Below the pieces are notes generated by a model. The model was given only the letters and a program-made list of their open reading frames with translations. It was not told where the DNA came from and did no database searches. Positions 26,461 through 35,676 of a DNA stretch of 37,622 bases are shown in pieces (position 1 is the first letter of the stretch; every line of letters starts with the position of its first letter). A program made the translations under genes and the position numbers. The stretch covers positions 1 through 37,622 of the forward strand of contig JAKDZT010000006.1 in NCBI GenBank assembly GCA_030462125.1. The letters run 5' to 3'. This DNA is from Tetragenococcus sp. (lineage in GTDB: Bacteria > Bacillota > Bacilli > Lactobacillales > Enterococcaceae).

Positions 26461-26496
26461 AAAAAAGCAGTTAGACCAAGTTCTAACTGCTTTTTT
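26461..26496. terminator. Bidirectional terminator between aldo/keto reductase and ftsX
   Basis: A perfect 15-bp stem AAAAAAGCAGTTAGA / TCTAACTGCTTTTTT with a 6-nt loop, serving the convergent genes on both sides. Confidence 0.88.
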
Positions 26497-26535
26497 GCTT
26501 AATTGAAATTGTTAAAAATTTAGCTTTAAACAAAG

Positions 26536-27420
26536 CTAGAATTTTAGGAAGCGGCGCATAGAAAAGGCAGAGCCAAGGGAGCCGATCGCAATCCCTATGA
26601 CTGCTAATAAAAGACTCATTTGCCAATTAAATGTACCGGGCGCTAACAAGCTATAGTGAGAGCGTTCTAAGATTGGATTGACTAACTCGAAGGCTTTATT
26701 ATAGCCAGTATACATTAATATAATCGGGATGATTGAGCCTAAAAGACCAATCCAACCCCCTTCAAGAAAGAAAGGCCAACGGATGTAACCATTTTTCGCT
26801 CCTACTAAACGCATGATTTGAATCTCTTCTTTACGTGTTAAAATCGTCATGCGAATGGTATTAGAAATCAAGAAGATCGCCACTATAATTAAGATAATTG
26901 TACCTACTAAGCCCCAAGTTCGTACGTTTTGTGCAATAGTAAAAATCCTATCAGAAAGGTCTTCCCCATAAGAAGCTTCCTGAACATACTCTGTCATACC
27001 ATCAGCTTCTTCAGTGATCGCTTCTACGTATTGCGGATCATCAGCACTGACAATAAAAACGTCAAGAAGTGGATTATCTTGGTCAAATAGTCCCCAAGAA
27101 TCTCCATAGGAATTTTGCACTCGTTTTAATTCTTCGTCTTTACTAGAATAATCAATGGATTGTACGTGCGGAATTTCTTCCAACTCGTTTCTTAACTCTT
27201 CTTTTCCTTCTTCATCTGTCTCGTAATTAACATAGACAGATACTTCAACATTATTTTCCATATCTTGGGCTAATTTTACCGTATTTAAAATAATAACAAG
27301 AAATGCCCCTAATAAGGTTAAAGTTATAGTCACCGCTGTAATAGACGAAAACGTCATCCAGCCGTTACGACGCAAACTTTTTAAACTTTCTAAAACATGC
27401 TGAAAAAAATTCCTAATCAT
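26536..27420 (-). CDS. ftsX: Cell division ABC transporter permease FtsX
   Basis: A 294-residue membrane protein that, with FtsE, activates peptidoglycan hydrolases at division. It has one N-terminal helix (after RRNGWMTFSS), a large extracellular domain (about 55-175, acidic) and three further helices in the FtsX fold, ending SAFSMRRFLKF. I start at ATG 27420 (MIRNFFQHVLESLKSLRRNGW), which overlaps the ftsE stop by 8 nt; a longer frame from 27477 would lie inside ftsE. AAGGAG is 12 nt upstream. Confidence 0.94.
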   Translation of the reverse strand: MIRNFFQHVLESLKSLRRNGWMTFSSITAVTITLTLLGAFLVIILNTVKLAQDMENNVEVSVYVNYETDEEGKEELRNELEEIPHVQSIDYSSKDEELKRVQNSYGDSWGLFDQDNPLLDVFIVSADDPQYVEAITEEADGMTEYVQEASYGEDLSDRIFTIAQNVRTWGLVGTIILIIVAIFLISNTIRMTILTRKEEIQIMRLVGAKNGYIRWPFFLEGGWIGLLGSIIPIILMYTGYNKAFELVNPILERSHYSLLAPGTFNWQMSLLLAVIGIAIGSLGSAFSMRRFLKF

Positions 27421-28099
27421 CGTATCCGTACTCTCCTTCCGCTTGGTCGCGTATGATTTTTCCATTTTCAATAGCAATTACACGGTGACGGATTGTATTT
27501 ACAATCGTCCGATTATGTGTAGCCATCACGACAGTCGTCCCTTGAGTATTGATACGATCTAATAAGTTCATAATGTCCCAAGAAATTTCAGGGTCTAAAT
27601 TCCCCGTTGGTTCATCTGCAATAACCACTTGAGGCGTATTTACAATAGCTCGAGCGATGGAAACACGCTGTTGTTCTCCACCAGACAATTGATTGGGAAA
27701 TGTACGAGCCTTGTGTTTTAAACCAACCATATCTAAAACGTCCATCACTCGCTTTTTGATTTCTCTGGGACGACGTCCAATCACTTGCATGGCGTACGCT
27801 ACATTTTCATAGACGGTTTTTCTTTCTAATAATTTATAGTCTTGGAACACTACGCCGATTTCACGTCGCAAATAAGGGATTTCGCGATTTTTGATTTTCA
27901 TCAAGTTATATCCAGCAACTTGCAGGTCGCCACTTGTCGGTTTTTCTTCTCGGTACATCAACTTAACAAATGTTGATTTACCGGCGCCAGAAGGACCTAC
28001 AACATAAACAAACTCCCCTTGGTCAATCGAAATGGAAAGTCCACGGATAGCTGCTGTGCCATTCGTATACTTTTTGGTTACATCCTTCATTTCAATCAT
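27413..28099 (-). CDS. ftsE: Cell division ATP-binding protein FtsE
   Basis: A 228-residue ABC ATPase, partner of FtsX. Walker A GPSGAGKST, Q-loop VFQDYKLL, signature LSGGEQQR and Walker B VVIADEPTGNLDP are intact, as is the H-loop ATHN. AGGAGAG precedes the ATG. The gene overlaps ftsX by 8 nt, giving coupled translation. Upstream neighbour is prfB, the same order as in other Firmicutes. Confidence 0.96.
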   Translation of the reverse strand: MIEMKDVTKKYTNGTAAIRGLSISIDQGEFVYVVGPSGAGKSTFVKLMYREEKPTSGDLQVAGYNLMKIKNREIPYLRREIGVVFQDYKLLERKTVYENVAYAMQVIGRRPREIKKRVMDVLDMVGLKHKARTFPNQLSGGEQQRVSIARAIVNTPQVVIADEPTGNLDPEISWDIMNLLDRINTQGTTVVMATHNRTIVNTIRHRVIAIENGKIIRDQAEGEYGYDD

Positions 28100-28137
28100 G
28101 GCTTATCTCTCCTAAACAATTTTAATCATACCGAATT

Positions 28138-28146
28138 ATTATAGCA
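28138..28146 (-). promoter_or_regulatory. Extended -10 of ftsEX
   Basis: Minus strand TGC followed by a perfect TATAAT (28138-28143), about 40 nt before the ftsE ATG, suggesting ftsEX does not depend only on read-through from prfB. Confidence 0.55.
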
Positions 28147-28206
28147 TGTAAATATTTCAGTGCGTTTTCACTAAGTTACAATTTCTTTTCAATTCACTAA
28201 CTTTTC

Positions 28207-29317
28207 TCAACCTGCTGCGTTTAACTTCATCTTCAAGTAGGCATCGATAAACTCGTCAATTTGTCCATCCATTACAGCTTGGGTATTGCCGGTTTCATGA
28301 TCCGTACGATGATCTTTGACCATTTGGTAAGGATGAAAAACATACGAACGTATTTGCGATCCCCATCCGATTTCCCATTGTTCACCGCGTAAAGCTGCTT
28401 GTTCTTGCTCTTGTTTTTCAACTTCTTGTTGGTACAACTTAGCACGCAGCATATTCATCGCTTGTTCACGGTTTTGTATTTGGGAACGTTGCGCTTGGCT
28501 AGCTGCTACCGTACCCGTAGGTAAGTGAGTAATACGTACTGCTGAATCCGTTGTATTCACATGTTGTCCGCCGGCCCCACTTGCTCGATAAGTATCAATT
28601 TTCAGTTCATCAGGACTGATTTCAATATCTATGGATTCATCTAATTCTGGCATCACTTCAACCGAACAAAAAGAAGTATGACGCCGTTTAGCAGCATCAA
28701 AAGGCGAAATACGAACTAAGCGGTGTACACCTTTTTCTGATTTCAAAAGTCCATAAGCGTTATGTCCTTTAATCATCAATGTAACACTTTTTATCCCCGC
28801 TTCTTCGCCTACTTGATAATCAAGGGTTTCTACTGAAAAGCGCCGACTTTCAGCCCAACGTGTGTACATCCGTAATAACATACTACCCCAGTCTTGAGAT
28901 TCAGTTCCACCAGCGCCGGGATGTAGTTCCACAATCGCATTATTTCTATCGTAAGGCCCGTTTAAAAGCAAGTTCAATTCATAATTAGCCATCTCTTTTT
29001 GTAATTGAGTCGCTTTTTCTTGCAATTCTGCTTCTAAATCACTATCCGCTTCTTCTTGCACCATTCCAAACAAAACTTCCACATCTTCCACACCTCGGAC
29101 TAAATGATTGAAAGTATCGTAGGTCGCTTTTTTCCGGTTGTTTTCGTCGATCACTTTTTGCGCATTGGTTTGGTCCTCCCAAAAAGCAGGATCTGTCATC
29201 TGACTTTCGGCCTGAGCGATATCTTCTTCTAACTGTTCGAGGTCAAAGAGACCCCCTAAAGCTTGCGATTTGTTCTTTCATATCTGCAATTTTATTTTGT
29301 ATTTCAGACATTTCCAT
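28207..29317 (-). CDS. prfB: Peptide chain release factor 2, with programmed +1 frameshift
   Basis: RF2 reads UGA and UAA stops. The gene is in two frames: 24 codons from ATG 29317 ([24 protein letters not shown]) reach an in-frame TGA at 29243-29245; a +1 shift at CTTTGAC continues as [23 protein letters not shown] to the stop at 28207, giving 369 residues. The stimulatory AGGGGG lies just before the shift site. RF2 hallmarks follow: the SPF codon-recognition tripeptide ([12 protein letters not shown]) and the GGQ hydrolysis motif ([15 protein letters not shown]). AAGGAATTATA precedes the ATG. A naive reading would wrongly start the protein inside the second frame. Confidence 0.96.
29242..29257 (-). 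other. prfB programmed +1 frameshift site
   Basis: Minus strand AGGGGG-TCT-CTTTGAC: internal Shine-Dalgarno-like AGGGGG (29252-29257), slippery CTT and in-frame TGA followed by C. This is the canonical autoregulatory RF2 signal; low RF2 favours the shift. Confidence 0.95.
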
Positions 29318-29373
29318 TATAATTCCTTCTTTCTTCAAAGCTCATTTATCCACTAATTATGACGCATTGCGCA

Positions 29374-29408
29374 AAATAAGACTGGGCATTGATTGTCCAG
29401 CCTTATTT
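29374..29408 (-). terminator. Probable terminator between secA and prfB
   Basis: A 12-bp stem (29374-29385 / 29397-29408; one G-T pair) with a short TTTT after it on the minus strand, 5 nt past the secA stop. The short T-run suggests partial termination. Confidence 0.6.
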
Positions 29409-29412
29409 GCTT

Positions 29413-31926
29413 TCATTGCTTACCGTGGCAATTTTTATATTTTTTCCCACTACCACATGGGCAAGGATCATTACGTCCTACTTTTTTCACACTTGCTGGG
29501 CTTTTTTTATTGCTAGTCGTGTTTGTTGCGTTTGGTTGTTCAGCTTCACCTTGTGCCACTTGTTCTCTTTGTACATTTTGGCGGATTTCAGCTTTCATAA
29601 ATAACCGAGTCACATCATATTCAATGGCTCCGATCATATTTTCATACATAGTAAACCCTTCACTTTGATACTCTACCAATGGATTATTTTGTCCATAAGC
29701 ACGTAACCCAATCGATTGACGTAATTGGTCCATCGCATCAATGTGATCTGTCCATTTTGTATCAACCACGCGCAAAATGACAACTTTTTCAAATTCCAGC
29801 AATTGTTCGGGACTATTTAATTGTTCGGTTTTTTCTGTGAATTTTTCTTGGGCAAGTTGATACAAATAATCCGTCACTTCTTGGGCTGTCTTCCCTTTTA
29901 AATCATCGACCGTAATGGCATCTTCATGAACTAAAACATTGCCAGCAAAATCAACAATTCCTTCATAATCCACTTGATTTTCTTCCAATTGTGTATGACC
30001 AGCAACAGCCCGTTCAATTGTCCGTTTGACCATGTGCATCAAAGTAGTAGATAATGATTGATCTTCTAGGATAATTTGTTGTCTTTGTCCATAGATGACT
30101 TCACGTTGTTCACGCATTACATCATCATATTGCAAAACGTTTTTACGGGCATCATAGTTGTTCCCTTCGACCCGTTTTTGTGCTGATTCGACTTGTCTTG
30201 ATAACATCCGACTCTGAATCACAGCATCTTCATCATCCACTCTCATACGTTCTAAAAATCCGCTAATCCGTTCAGAACCGAATCGTTTCATCAAGTCATC
30301 TTCTAGAGATAGGTAAAATTGTGACAAACCTGGGTCTCCTTGACGGCCAGAACGTCCGCGTAATTGATTATCAATCCGTCGGGACTCGTGTCGTTCTGTA
30401 CCAATAACTGCTAGACCCCCAACTTCTGCAACGCCTGGACCTAATTTGATATCTGTGCCCCGGCCAGCCATGTTGGTTGCAATGGTCACAGCACCTTTTT
30501 GACCAGCGTTTCTGATAATTTCTGCTTCTTTAAAGTGATTCTTAGCATTTAAAACTTCGTGTGGAACATTCTCTTGATCTAACATATTCGCAAGTAATTC
30601 TGAAGTTTCAACTGCTACTGTTCCCACTAGAACAGGTTGCCCTTTGCGATAACGTTCTTTAATATCTTGGGTAACAGCTCTAAATTTACTATTTAAGGTT
30701 GGGTACAATAAATCCGATCGGTCTTCGCGAATGATGGGTTCATTGGTTGGAATTTGCAAAACTTCCATATTATAAATTTCACGAAATTCTTCTTCTTCTG
30801 TTTTCGCTGTCCCAGTCATACCGGCTAATTTATTATACATACGGAAAAAGTTTTGGAAGGTGATAGATGCCATGGTTTTGGTTTCATCTTCGATATCTAC
30901 GCCTTCTTTGGCTTCAATGGCTTGGTGCAAGCCATCTGAATAACGACGTCCTTCCATAATACGACCAGTAAATTGGTCCACAATTAATACTTTACCATCT
31001 TGAACAACATAATCATTATCGCGGATCATAATATAATTTGCTCGCAAAGCTTGGTCCATATAGTGCGTCAAAGCGGCATTTTCGATATCGTATAGGTTAT
31101 CTAAACCAAAAGCATTTTCAGCTTTTTCAATACCTGTTTCAGTCAAACTGATTGTTTTTGATTGAATATCAATTTTATAATCCTCTTCTTCTTGCAGACG
31201 TTTAACAAAACTATCTGTACGTTGATAAAGCGCCGTCGATTTTTCAGCTTGTCCTGAAATAATTAAAGGGGTTCTCGCTTCATCAATTAAGATCGAGTCC
31301 ACTTCATCGACAATCGCATAATTAAGCGGGCGTTGAACCATTTGGCTAGGGTAAACAACCATATTATCTCTTAAGTAGTCAAAACCTATTTCACTGTTTG
31401 TACTATAAGTAATATCGCTATAATAAGCAGCTCGTTTTTCCTCTGTTGATTTTGAGTTCACATTTAAACCTACAGTGAGTCCTAGAAAGTTATATAATTC
31501 ACCCATTTCAGTTGAGTCACGCGATGCTAGATAATCATTGACAGTTACTACGTGTACCCCTTTTTCCGATAATGCATTCAAATAAACCGGCAAGGTAGCT
31601 GTCAAAGTTTTCCCTTCTCCGGTACGCATTTCAGAAATATTGCCTTCGTGTAAGACAATTGCCCCCATCAATTGTACATGGAAGGGGTATAAGCCCAACA
31701 CTCTTTTGGCAGCTTCTCGTACTACGGCAAAAGCTTCTGGCATCAAGTCATCTAAAGTTTCCCCATTTTTATAACGTTCTTTAAATTCTTCGGTTTTTTG
31801 TCGCAATTGTTCATCAGACAAAGCGCTCATCTCATCCGCGAACGCTTCAATTTTATCAGCCATTCGATCGAGGCGTTTTATTTCTTTTTTATCATTTTCA
31901 ATCAATGTTTTAAAAAAGTTGGCCAT
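29413..31926 (-). CDS. secA: Preprotein translocase ATPase SecA
   Basis: An 837-residue motor of the general secretion pathway. Walker A MRTGEGKT, Walker B-like [17 protein letters not shown], the preprotein cross-linking domain, helicase motif [13 protein letters not shown], and the C-terminal zinc-binding [17 protein letters not shown] are all present. The start is ATG 31926 ([18 protein letters not shown]), the conserved SecA N-terminus; AAAGGAG is 12 nt upstream. A longer frame adds ten residues in the leader. Follows hpf and precedes prfB, an order conserved in Firmicutes. Confidence 0.98.
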   Translation of the reverse strand: MANFFKTLIENDKKEIKRLDRMADKIEAFADEMSALSDEQLRQKTEEFKERYKNGETLDDLMPEAFAVVREAAKRVLGLYPFHVQLMGAIVLHEGNISEMRTGEGKTLTATLPVYLNALSEKGVHVVTVNDYLASRDSTEMGELYNFLGLTVGLNVNSKSTEEKRAAYYSDITYSTNSEIGFDYLRDNMVVYPSQMVQRPLNYAIVDEVDSILIDEARTPLIISGQAEKSTALYQRTDSFVKRLQEEEDYKIDIQSKTISLTETGIEKAENAFGLDNLYDIENAALTHYMDQALRANYIMIRDNDYVVQDGKVLIVDQFTGRIMEGRRYSDGLHQAIEAKEGVDIEDETKTMASITFQNFFRMYNKLAGMTGTAKTEEEEFREIYNMEVLQIPTNEPIIREDRSDLLYPTLNSKFRAVTQDIKERYRKGQPVLVGTVAVETSELLANMLDQENVPHEVLNAKNHFKEAEIIRNAGQKGAVTIATNMAGRGTDIKLGPGVAEVGGLAVIGTERHESRRIDNQLRGRSGRQGDPGLSQFYLSLEDDLMKRFGSERISGFLERMRVDDEDAVIQSRMLSRQVESAQKRVEGNNYDARKNVLQYDDVMREQREVIYGQRQQIILEDQSLSTTLMHMVKRTIERAVAGHTQLEENQVDYEGIVDFAGNVLVHEDAITVDDLKGKTAQEVTDYLYQLAQEKFTEKTEQLNSPEQLLEFEKVVILRVVDTKWTDHIDAMDQLRQSIGLRAYGQNNPLVEYQSEGFTMYENMIGAIEYDVTRLFMKAEIRQNVQREQVAQGEAEQPNATNTTSNKKSPASVKKVGRNDPCPCGSGKKYKNCHGKQ

Positions 31927-32039
31927 TCTTATTAAAATCTCCTTTATTAAAGACAATTTAACAACAGCTAGTAAAAACTGTTTATAAATTGTCGCTTTGT
32001 TTCAGTAATATCTATCGTTTTTTCGCAAGTCTTCCCTAC

Positions 32040-32048
32040 ATTCTAGCA
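32040..32048 (-). promoter_or_regulatory. Candidate extended -10 of secA
   Basis: Minus strand TGCTAGAAT about 115 nt before the secA ATG. Further upstream TTGACA (32085-32090) and TTTACA (32075-32080) are good -35 boxes but lack equally good -10 boxes at the right distance, so the exact start is uncertain. Confidence 0.4.
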
Positions 32049-32121
32049 TGTGTTTTATTTGATTGCTACAGTTTTGTAAAGACTTGTCAACAATTTCCAT
32101 ATCCGATAATAATCTAACACG

Positions 32122-32154
32122 AAAAAGCTCATAGAACAATTCTATGAGCTTTTT
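32122..32154 (-). terminator. Intrinsic terminator of hpf
   Basis: A perfect 15-bp stem AAAAAGCTCATAGAA / TTCTATGAGCTTTTT with a 3-nt loop, about 57 nt past the hpf stop. Confidence 0.85.
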
Positions 32155-32210
32155 ATTAGTAAAAATTTCAAAAATTAACAAAGATAATGATTTGTGATTT
32201 GTAGTCTTTG

Positions 32211-32768
32211 CTAGTCTGTTTCAATTAATCCATATTTGCCATCTTTACGACGGTAAACAATGCTAGTCCCGGTAGTCTCAGCATCTTCAAAAATGAAAAA
32301 ACTATGTCCTAGCATATTCATTTGTAATACGGCTTCTTCACTGTCCATTGGTTTTAATGAAAGACGTTTTGTACGAACGATTTCAAGGTCAGAACCGTTA
32401 TCTTCTTCGGCTTCTTCCTCCTCGTTAAAAAAGGCGGATTGATCAACTTCGGGTTTATTTGCACTTCGTTTTTTTCTATTAATTTTCGTTTTAAATTTAC
32501 GTACCTGACGTTCCAATTTATCAACGACTAAATCAATACTTCCGTATAGATCTGGAGAAGTTTCTTCTGCGCGCAATACCAGGTAAGGTAGCGGAATCGT
32601 CACTTCGGCTTTAGCCGTTTTTTCCGTATAAACTTTTAAGTTTACATGAGCGGTTGCTTCAGGTACATCATTAAAATAACGTTCTAATTTACCCACCTTT
32701 TTTTCCACATAATCGCGAATCGTCTGAGTAACTTCGATGTTTTCTCCTCGAACATTGTATCTGAACAT
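32211..32768 (-). CDS. hpf: Long-form ribosome hibernation promoting factor
   Basis: A 185-residue protein that binds the 30S subunit and drives 100S ribosome dimer formation in stationary phase. The N-terminal HPF/YfiA domain (about 1-95; [32 protein letters not shown]) is joined by a charged linker to the C-terminal dimerisation domain (about 125-185; [46 protein letters not shown]). I start at ATG 32768, with AAAGGGG 8 nt upstream; the ATG at 32786 lies before that ribosome site. Confidence 0.95.
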   Translation of the reverse strand: MFRYNVRGENIEVTQTIRDYVEKKVGKLERYFNDVPEATAHVNLKVYTEKTAKAEVTIPLPYLVLRAEETSPDLYGSIDLVVDKLERQVRKFKTKINRKKRSANKPEVDQSAFFNEEEEAEEDNGSDLEIVRTKRLSLKPMDSEEAVLQMNMLGHSFFIFEDAETTGTSIVYRRKDGKYGLIETD

Positions 32769-32837
32769 AACAATTGCCCCTTTCATCTGCCAATTAAAGA
32801 GGATAAAGGACCACTCTTTTTTCCTCTTCTTACATTC

Positions 32838-32866
32838 ATTATATCGAACTTTAGGATAAATGCAAA
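32838..32866 (-). promoter_or_regulatory. hpf promoter
   Basis: Minus strand TTTGCA (-35, 32861-32866), 17-nt spacer, perfect TATAAT (-10, 32838-32843), about 70 nt before the hpf ATG. Confidence 0.6.
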
Positions 32867-32894
32867 AGAAATCGCTAACAGATTTAACTTATCT

Positions 32895-33572
32895 TTAACG
32901 TGCAAGCGAAAATGTTTGGAGCTTTTCTGGTTGATAAACTTGTAATATTTCGGCTGCATGAAAGAGCGTTCTTCCTGTCGTGTAGACATCATCCACCAAT
33001 AATACTTTTTTATTTTTTATCATAGGTGCATTTTCAGTAGCACGAAATACCTGTGGAGCTGCTAAGCGTTCTTGCCGGTTTTTCTCGGATTGGGGCGAAC
33101 TATCCGTCGTCTTTTCCAATAATTTTTGCGTTGTGATCCCTGCTGCTTGCAAAAAAGCTTCCACCTGATTAAAACCTCGTTGTACAAAACGTGTTCCTGA
33201 CAAAGGGATACTACAAATAATCCAATCCTTTTTTTGAGAAAAATAAGTTTGGAGTTCTGCAGTAAATGTCGCTTGTAAGCGCAAATCACCTAAAAATTTA
33301 TACTGATATATCCATTCTTTAAAGGCCGCATCATAACAAAATAAAGCCTGATGACAAAAATTGTAATGAGGGTATAAAACTTGCCATTGCCGACACTCAT
33401 CACACATTGTCGTCCACCCTGCTTTAGAACAAGTTGGACAAGTGGGTGCGGTTATTCTTTTGAATTTTTCTTGGCAAAAATAACACCGCTCACTTTTGAT
33501 TAAAAAAGGGAAAAGCAACTCTTTCACGGTTAAATTGCGGATAATTTCTTGTTGGCAGTAACTGCATTTCAT
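32895..33572 (-). CDS. comFC: ComFC, competence-linked phosphoribosyltransferase-like protein
   Basis: A 225-residue ComF-family protein. An N-terminal zinc-binding region (CSYCQQ, CYFCQEKF, CPTCSKAG, CDECRQW) precedes a type I phosphoribosyltransferase domain with the signature VLLVDDVYTTGRTL. It works with ComFA in uptake or processing of transforming DNA. The ATG at 33572 overlaps the comFA stop (ATGA); a GTG reading from 33584 would start inside the ribosome site. Last gene of comFA-comFC; no clear terminator before hpf. Confidence 0.94.
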   Translation of the reverse strand: MKCSYCQQEIIRNLTVKELLFPFLIKSERCYFCQEKFKRITAPTCPTCSKAGWTTMCDECRQWQVLYPHYNFCHQALFCYDAAFKEWIYQYKFLGDLRLQATFTAELQTYFSQKKDWIICSIPLSGTRFVQRGFNQVEAFLQAAGITTQKLLEKTTDSSPQSEKNRQERLAAPQVFRATENAPMIKNKKVLLVDDVYTTGRTLFHAAEILQVYQPEKLQTFSLAR

Positions 33573-34879
33573 CTTGATAACCACTCCTTAGCTAAGCAGT
33601 TCATCTTTTTGATCTCTTCGCACGCATCACGGATTGCTTGTGTTTGTTGGTCATAAAAAAAGAGAACTTGGCCATGTTGGTAGTCGCCTTTACGATCGAC
33701 CCGTCCTGCCATTTGTACTAAGACTGATTTACGAAAGATTTTATGGTTGGCTCCCATAATAATGACAGAAATATGTTCAAAAGTAACACCTCGTTCAAGA
33801 ATCGTCGTACAAAACAAAATACGATAAGCCCCTTCACGCATACTTTGCACTTTCTCTTCTCTGAGTTCATCTTGTGAAGAAACACTTGTCATCTCTTGTG
33901 GGTTAAAAAATTGACGCACTTTTTTATATAACTTTTGCATATAACGTATACTGGGACAAAATATCAATACGTCGTTATCACAAAGTAATTTTTTTAGATA
34001 AGTGATTAATTTCCTAATTTTCCAATTGGATTGATAACAATATTGCCATTGTTCATACCATACCAACTGTGGCACAACTAGCGGACGCTTATGAAAGCGA
34101 AGCGGTAACTTTTCAATACAAAATGTTCCTTCGATGGCTTTTAACAAATGAATAGGAGGTGTAGCACTCAAATAGATCAATTTCCCTTTCTTTTTCAAGG
34201 CGTTTTTTTGGGCAAATGCTAATCTTGTATCACCGTCATAAGGAAAAGCGTCAATTTCATCCACGATTAACAAATCAAACGCTCGATAAAAGTGAAATAG
34301 TTGATGCGTTGTACATATCGTCAAAGCATTATACCGATACGCCTCATTAGAATCCCCATATAAAAGTAAGGTCTGCTCTTTAGGAAACACTTCATGAATA
34401 CGAGGATAGAGTTCCCGACAAACATCAATCCTAGGAGATGCGATCGCCACTCGTCCACCATTTTGTAAACAATAACGTAGCACAGCAAAAATCATTTCAG
34501 TTTTGCCTGACCCAGTGACTGCCCATACAAGAGAATTCTTATTGTGCTGGTAATTTTCTAAAATATGCTGTGAAACTTCTTCTTGCGCAGGTGTCAAAGT
34601 CCCCTGCCACGTAAAAGTAACAGGACGTGTATTCCTAGTTTTTTCTTCTTGAAAGACTAAATAAGACTGACCCGTCACTCGCCCTAACTGAATACAATAA
34701 GGACAGTAATAATCCTGGTTGGGTAAACGACTCTCCTCTTTAGAAAAGCGACTGCCACAGCGCTGACAAATAACTTTAGTCGTGGTCAGCTGTAAGGCTT
34801 CTTTTAATTGATACGAATCATCAAGTAGCACTCCTTCTGCTTTTTGTACCACTTTTTGGCGACCATGTAATTCTTCCAT
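33569..34879 (-). CDS. comFA: ComFA, ATP-dependent DNA translocase of competence
   Basis: A 436-residue superfamily 2 helicase-like ATPase. An N-terminal four-cysteine zinc motif (CQRCGSRF and CPYCIQLG) is followed by Walker A VTGSGKTEM, a DEID box (LIVDEIDAFP), SATPP (motif III) and a C-terminal RecA-like domain ending in motif VI (QMAGRVDRKGD). It is thought to drive single-stranded DNA import during transformation. The ATG at 34879 is 9 nt after AGGAG; the ATG at 34888 abuts that site. Overlaps comFC by 4 nt. Confidence 0.94.
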   Translation of the reverse strand: MEELHGRQKVVQKAEGVLLDDSYQLKEALQLTTTKVICQRCGSRFSKEESRLPNQDYYCPYCIQLGRVTGQSYLVFQEEKTRNTRPVTFTWQGTLTPAQEEVSQHILENYQHNKNSLVWAVTGSGKTEMIFAVLRYCLQNGGRVAIASPRIDVCRELYPRIHEVFPKEQTLLLYGDSNEAYRYNALTICTTHQLFHFYRAFDLLIVDEIDAFPYDGDTRLAFAQKNALKKKGKLIYLSATPPIHLLKAIEGTFCIEKLPLRFHKRPLVVPQLVWYEQWQYCYQSNWKIRKLITYLKKLLCDNDVLIFCPSIRYMQKLYKKVRQFFNPQEMTSVSSQDELREEKVQSMREGAYRILFCTTILERGVTFEHISVIIMGANHKIFRKSVLVQMAGRVDRKGDYQHGQVLFFYDQQTQAIRDACEEIKKMNCLAKEWLSR

Positions 34880-34908
34880 ACTTATCATCTCCTCAATGAT
34901 AAATACGC

Positions 34909-34947
34909 AAAAAAAGCGAAAGACTTTTTTTGACTTCCGCTTTTTTT
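34909..34947 (-). terminator. Intrinsic terminator of the PTS IIB gene
   Basis: A 14-bp A/T-flanked stem (34909-34922 / 34934-34947) around GCG/CGC; its single plus-strand A-C mismatch is a G-T pair on the minus strand, and TTTTTTT follows. It separates the IIB gene from comFA. Confidence 0.8.
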
Positions 34948-34954
34948 TAAATTT

Positions 34955-35275
34955 TTAATTATCAATTAAATTAAGTGCTTGTTGTAAAACATTTTCACCA
35001 TTCATCATGCCATAATCTGACATATTAATCACATCAATAGGTATTCCTTTAGGCGCTAATTTTTTTTCGTAATCGCCTTTCATAAAGCGAACTTGTGGGC
35101 CTAACAATAAAACATCCACGTTTTTATTTTCTAATTGAGTATCAGCTTCAGAAGATGATACTGCAAAAATATCTGAGTCAATTTCTTCTTGTTCAGCAGC
35201 TTTTTGCATTTTTGTTACCAACAAACTTGTACTCATTCCGGCAGAACATACAAGCATAATTGTCTTTTTTGCCAT
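34955..35275 (-). CDS. PTS lactose/cellobiose-family EIIB component (orphan)
   Basis: A 106-residue cytoplasmic IIB protein. The phosphocysteine loop is at the N-terminus (MLVCSAGMSTSLLVTKM, Cys10), and the fold-typical VDVLLLGPQVRFMKGDYEKKLA and IDVINMSDYGMMNGENVLQQAL follow. It passes phosphate from IIA to an incoming sugar at a IIC permease. No IIA or IIC gene is in the window, so its partners must be elsewhere. It has its own near-consensus promoter with an overlapping cre and its own terminator, so it is transcribed alone and probably repressed by CcpA. Confidence 0.93.
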   Translation of the reverse strand: MAKKTIMLVCSAGMSTSLLVTKMQKAAEQEEIDSDIFAVSSSEADTQLENKNVDVLLLGPQVRFMKGDYEKKLAPKGIPIDVINMSDYGMMNGENVLQQALNLIDN

Positions 35276-35324
35276 AAATAATCTCTCCCCACTTTTTAAA
35301 TTAAAACAACAAAGTATATCTTTT

Positions 35325-35352
35325 ATTATAAGGCTTTTCTAGGGCTTGTCAA
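35325..35352 (-). promoter_or_regulatory. Strong promoter of the PTS IIB gene
   Basis: Minus strand TTGACA (-35, 35347-35352) and TATAAT (-10, 35325-35330), both perfect, with a 16-nt spacer, about 50 nt before the start codon. Confidence 0.7.
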
Positions 35353-35360
35353 CGTTTACT
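35347..35360 (-). promoter_or_regulatory. Candidate cre overlapping the IIB promoter
   Basis: Minus strand AGTAAACGTTGACA matches the cre pattern TGWAANCGNTNWCA at every defined position but the first. It covers the -35 box, a position where CcpA binding represses. ccpA and hprK are both in this window. Confidence 0.6.
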
Positions 35361-35653
35361 TAATCGATAGGTCTAATCCAGTTTGACTTGAGCAATGGTC
35401 TAAAAACAACAAATTCCTTCTCCAAATTCACATGGACAACTTCATAGTTCGCATTTAACCAAGCATAAGCGCCGTTTTCTGGATGGAGGTAATCATTCGC
35501 CCACCAATCAACTGAAGTACGCGCCGATTTTGGTAGTCCACGGGCAGGAAATAATAACTCATCGAATTGAGTAAAAGTCAATGTAACTTGAGTCCCACCG
35601 TTATTTTTAAGATAGGTTGTAATCACATCATATTTTTTTCTCTTTCCTGCCAT
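35360..35653 (-). CDS. DUF7662-type small protein
   Basis: A 97-residue protein with a basic N-terminus (MAGKRKKYDVITTYLKNNGG). The pattern YDVITTYL..., VTLTFTQFDELL, LPKSARTSVDWWANDYLHPENGAYAWLNANYEVVHVNLEKEFVVFRP resembles the DUF7662 domain, a short alpha/beta module of unknown function that in other bacteria can be fused to nuclease-like or HTH proteins. Here it stands alone with its own promoter, GGGAGG ribosome site and no visible catalytic motif. It lies immediately upstream of the IIB promoter. The family call is from memory of the sequence pattern. Confidence 0.7.
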   Translation of the reverse strand: MAGKRKKYDVITTYLKNNGGTQVTLTFTQFDELLFPARGLPKSARTSVDWWANDYLHPENGAYAWLNANYEVVHVNLEKEFVVFRPLLKSNWIRPID

Positions 35654-35676
35654 ACCAACAACCTCCCTCTATCTTC

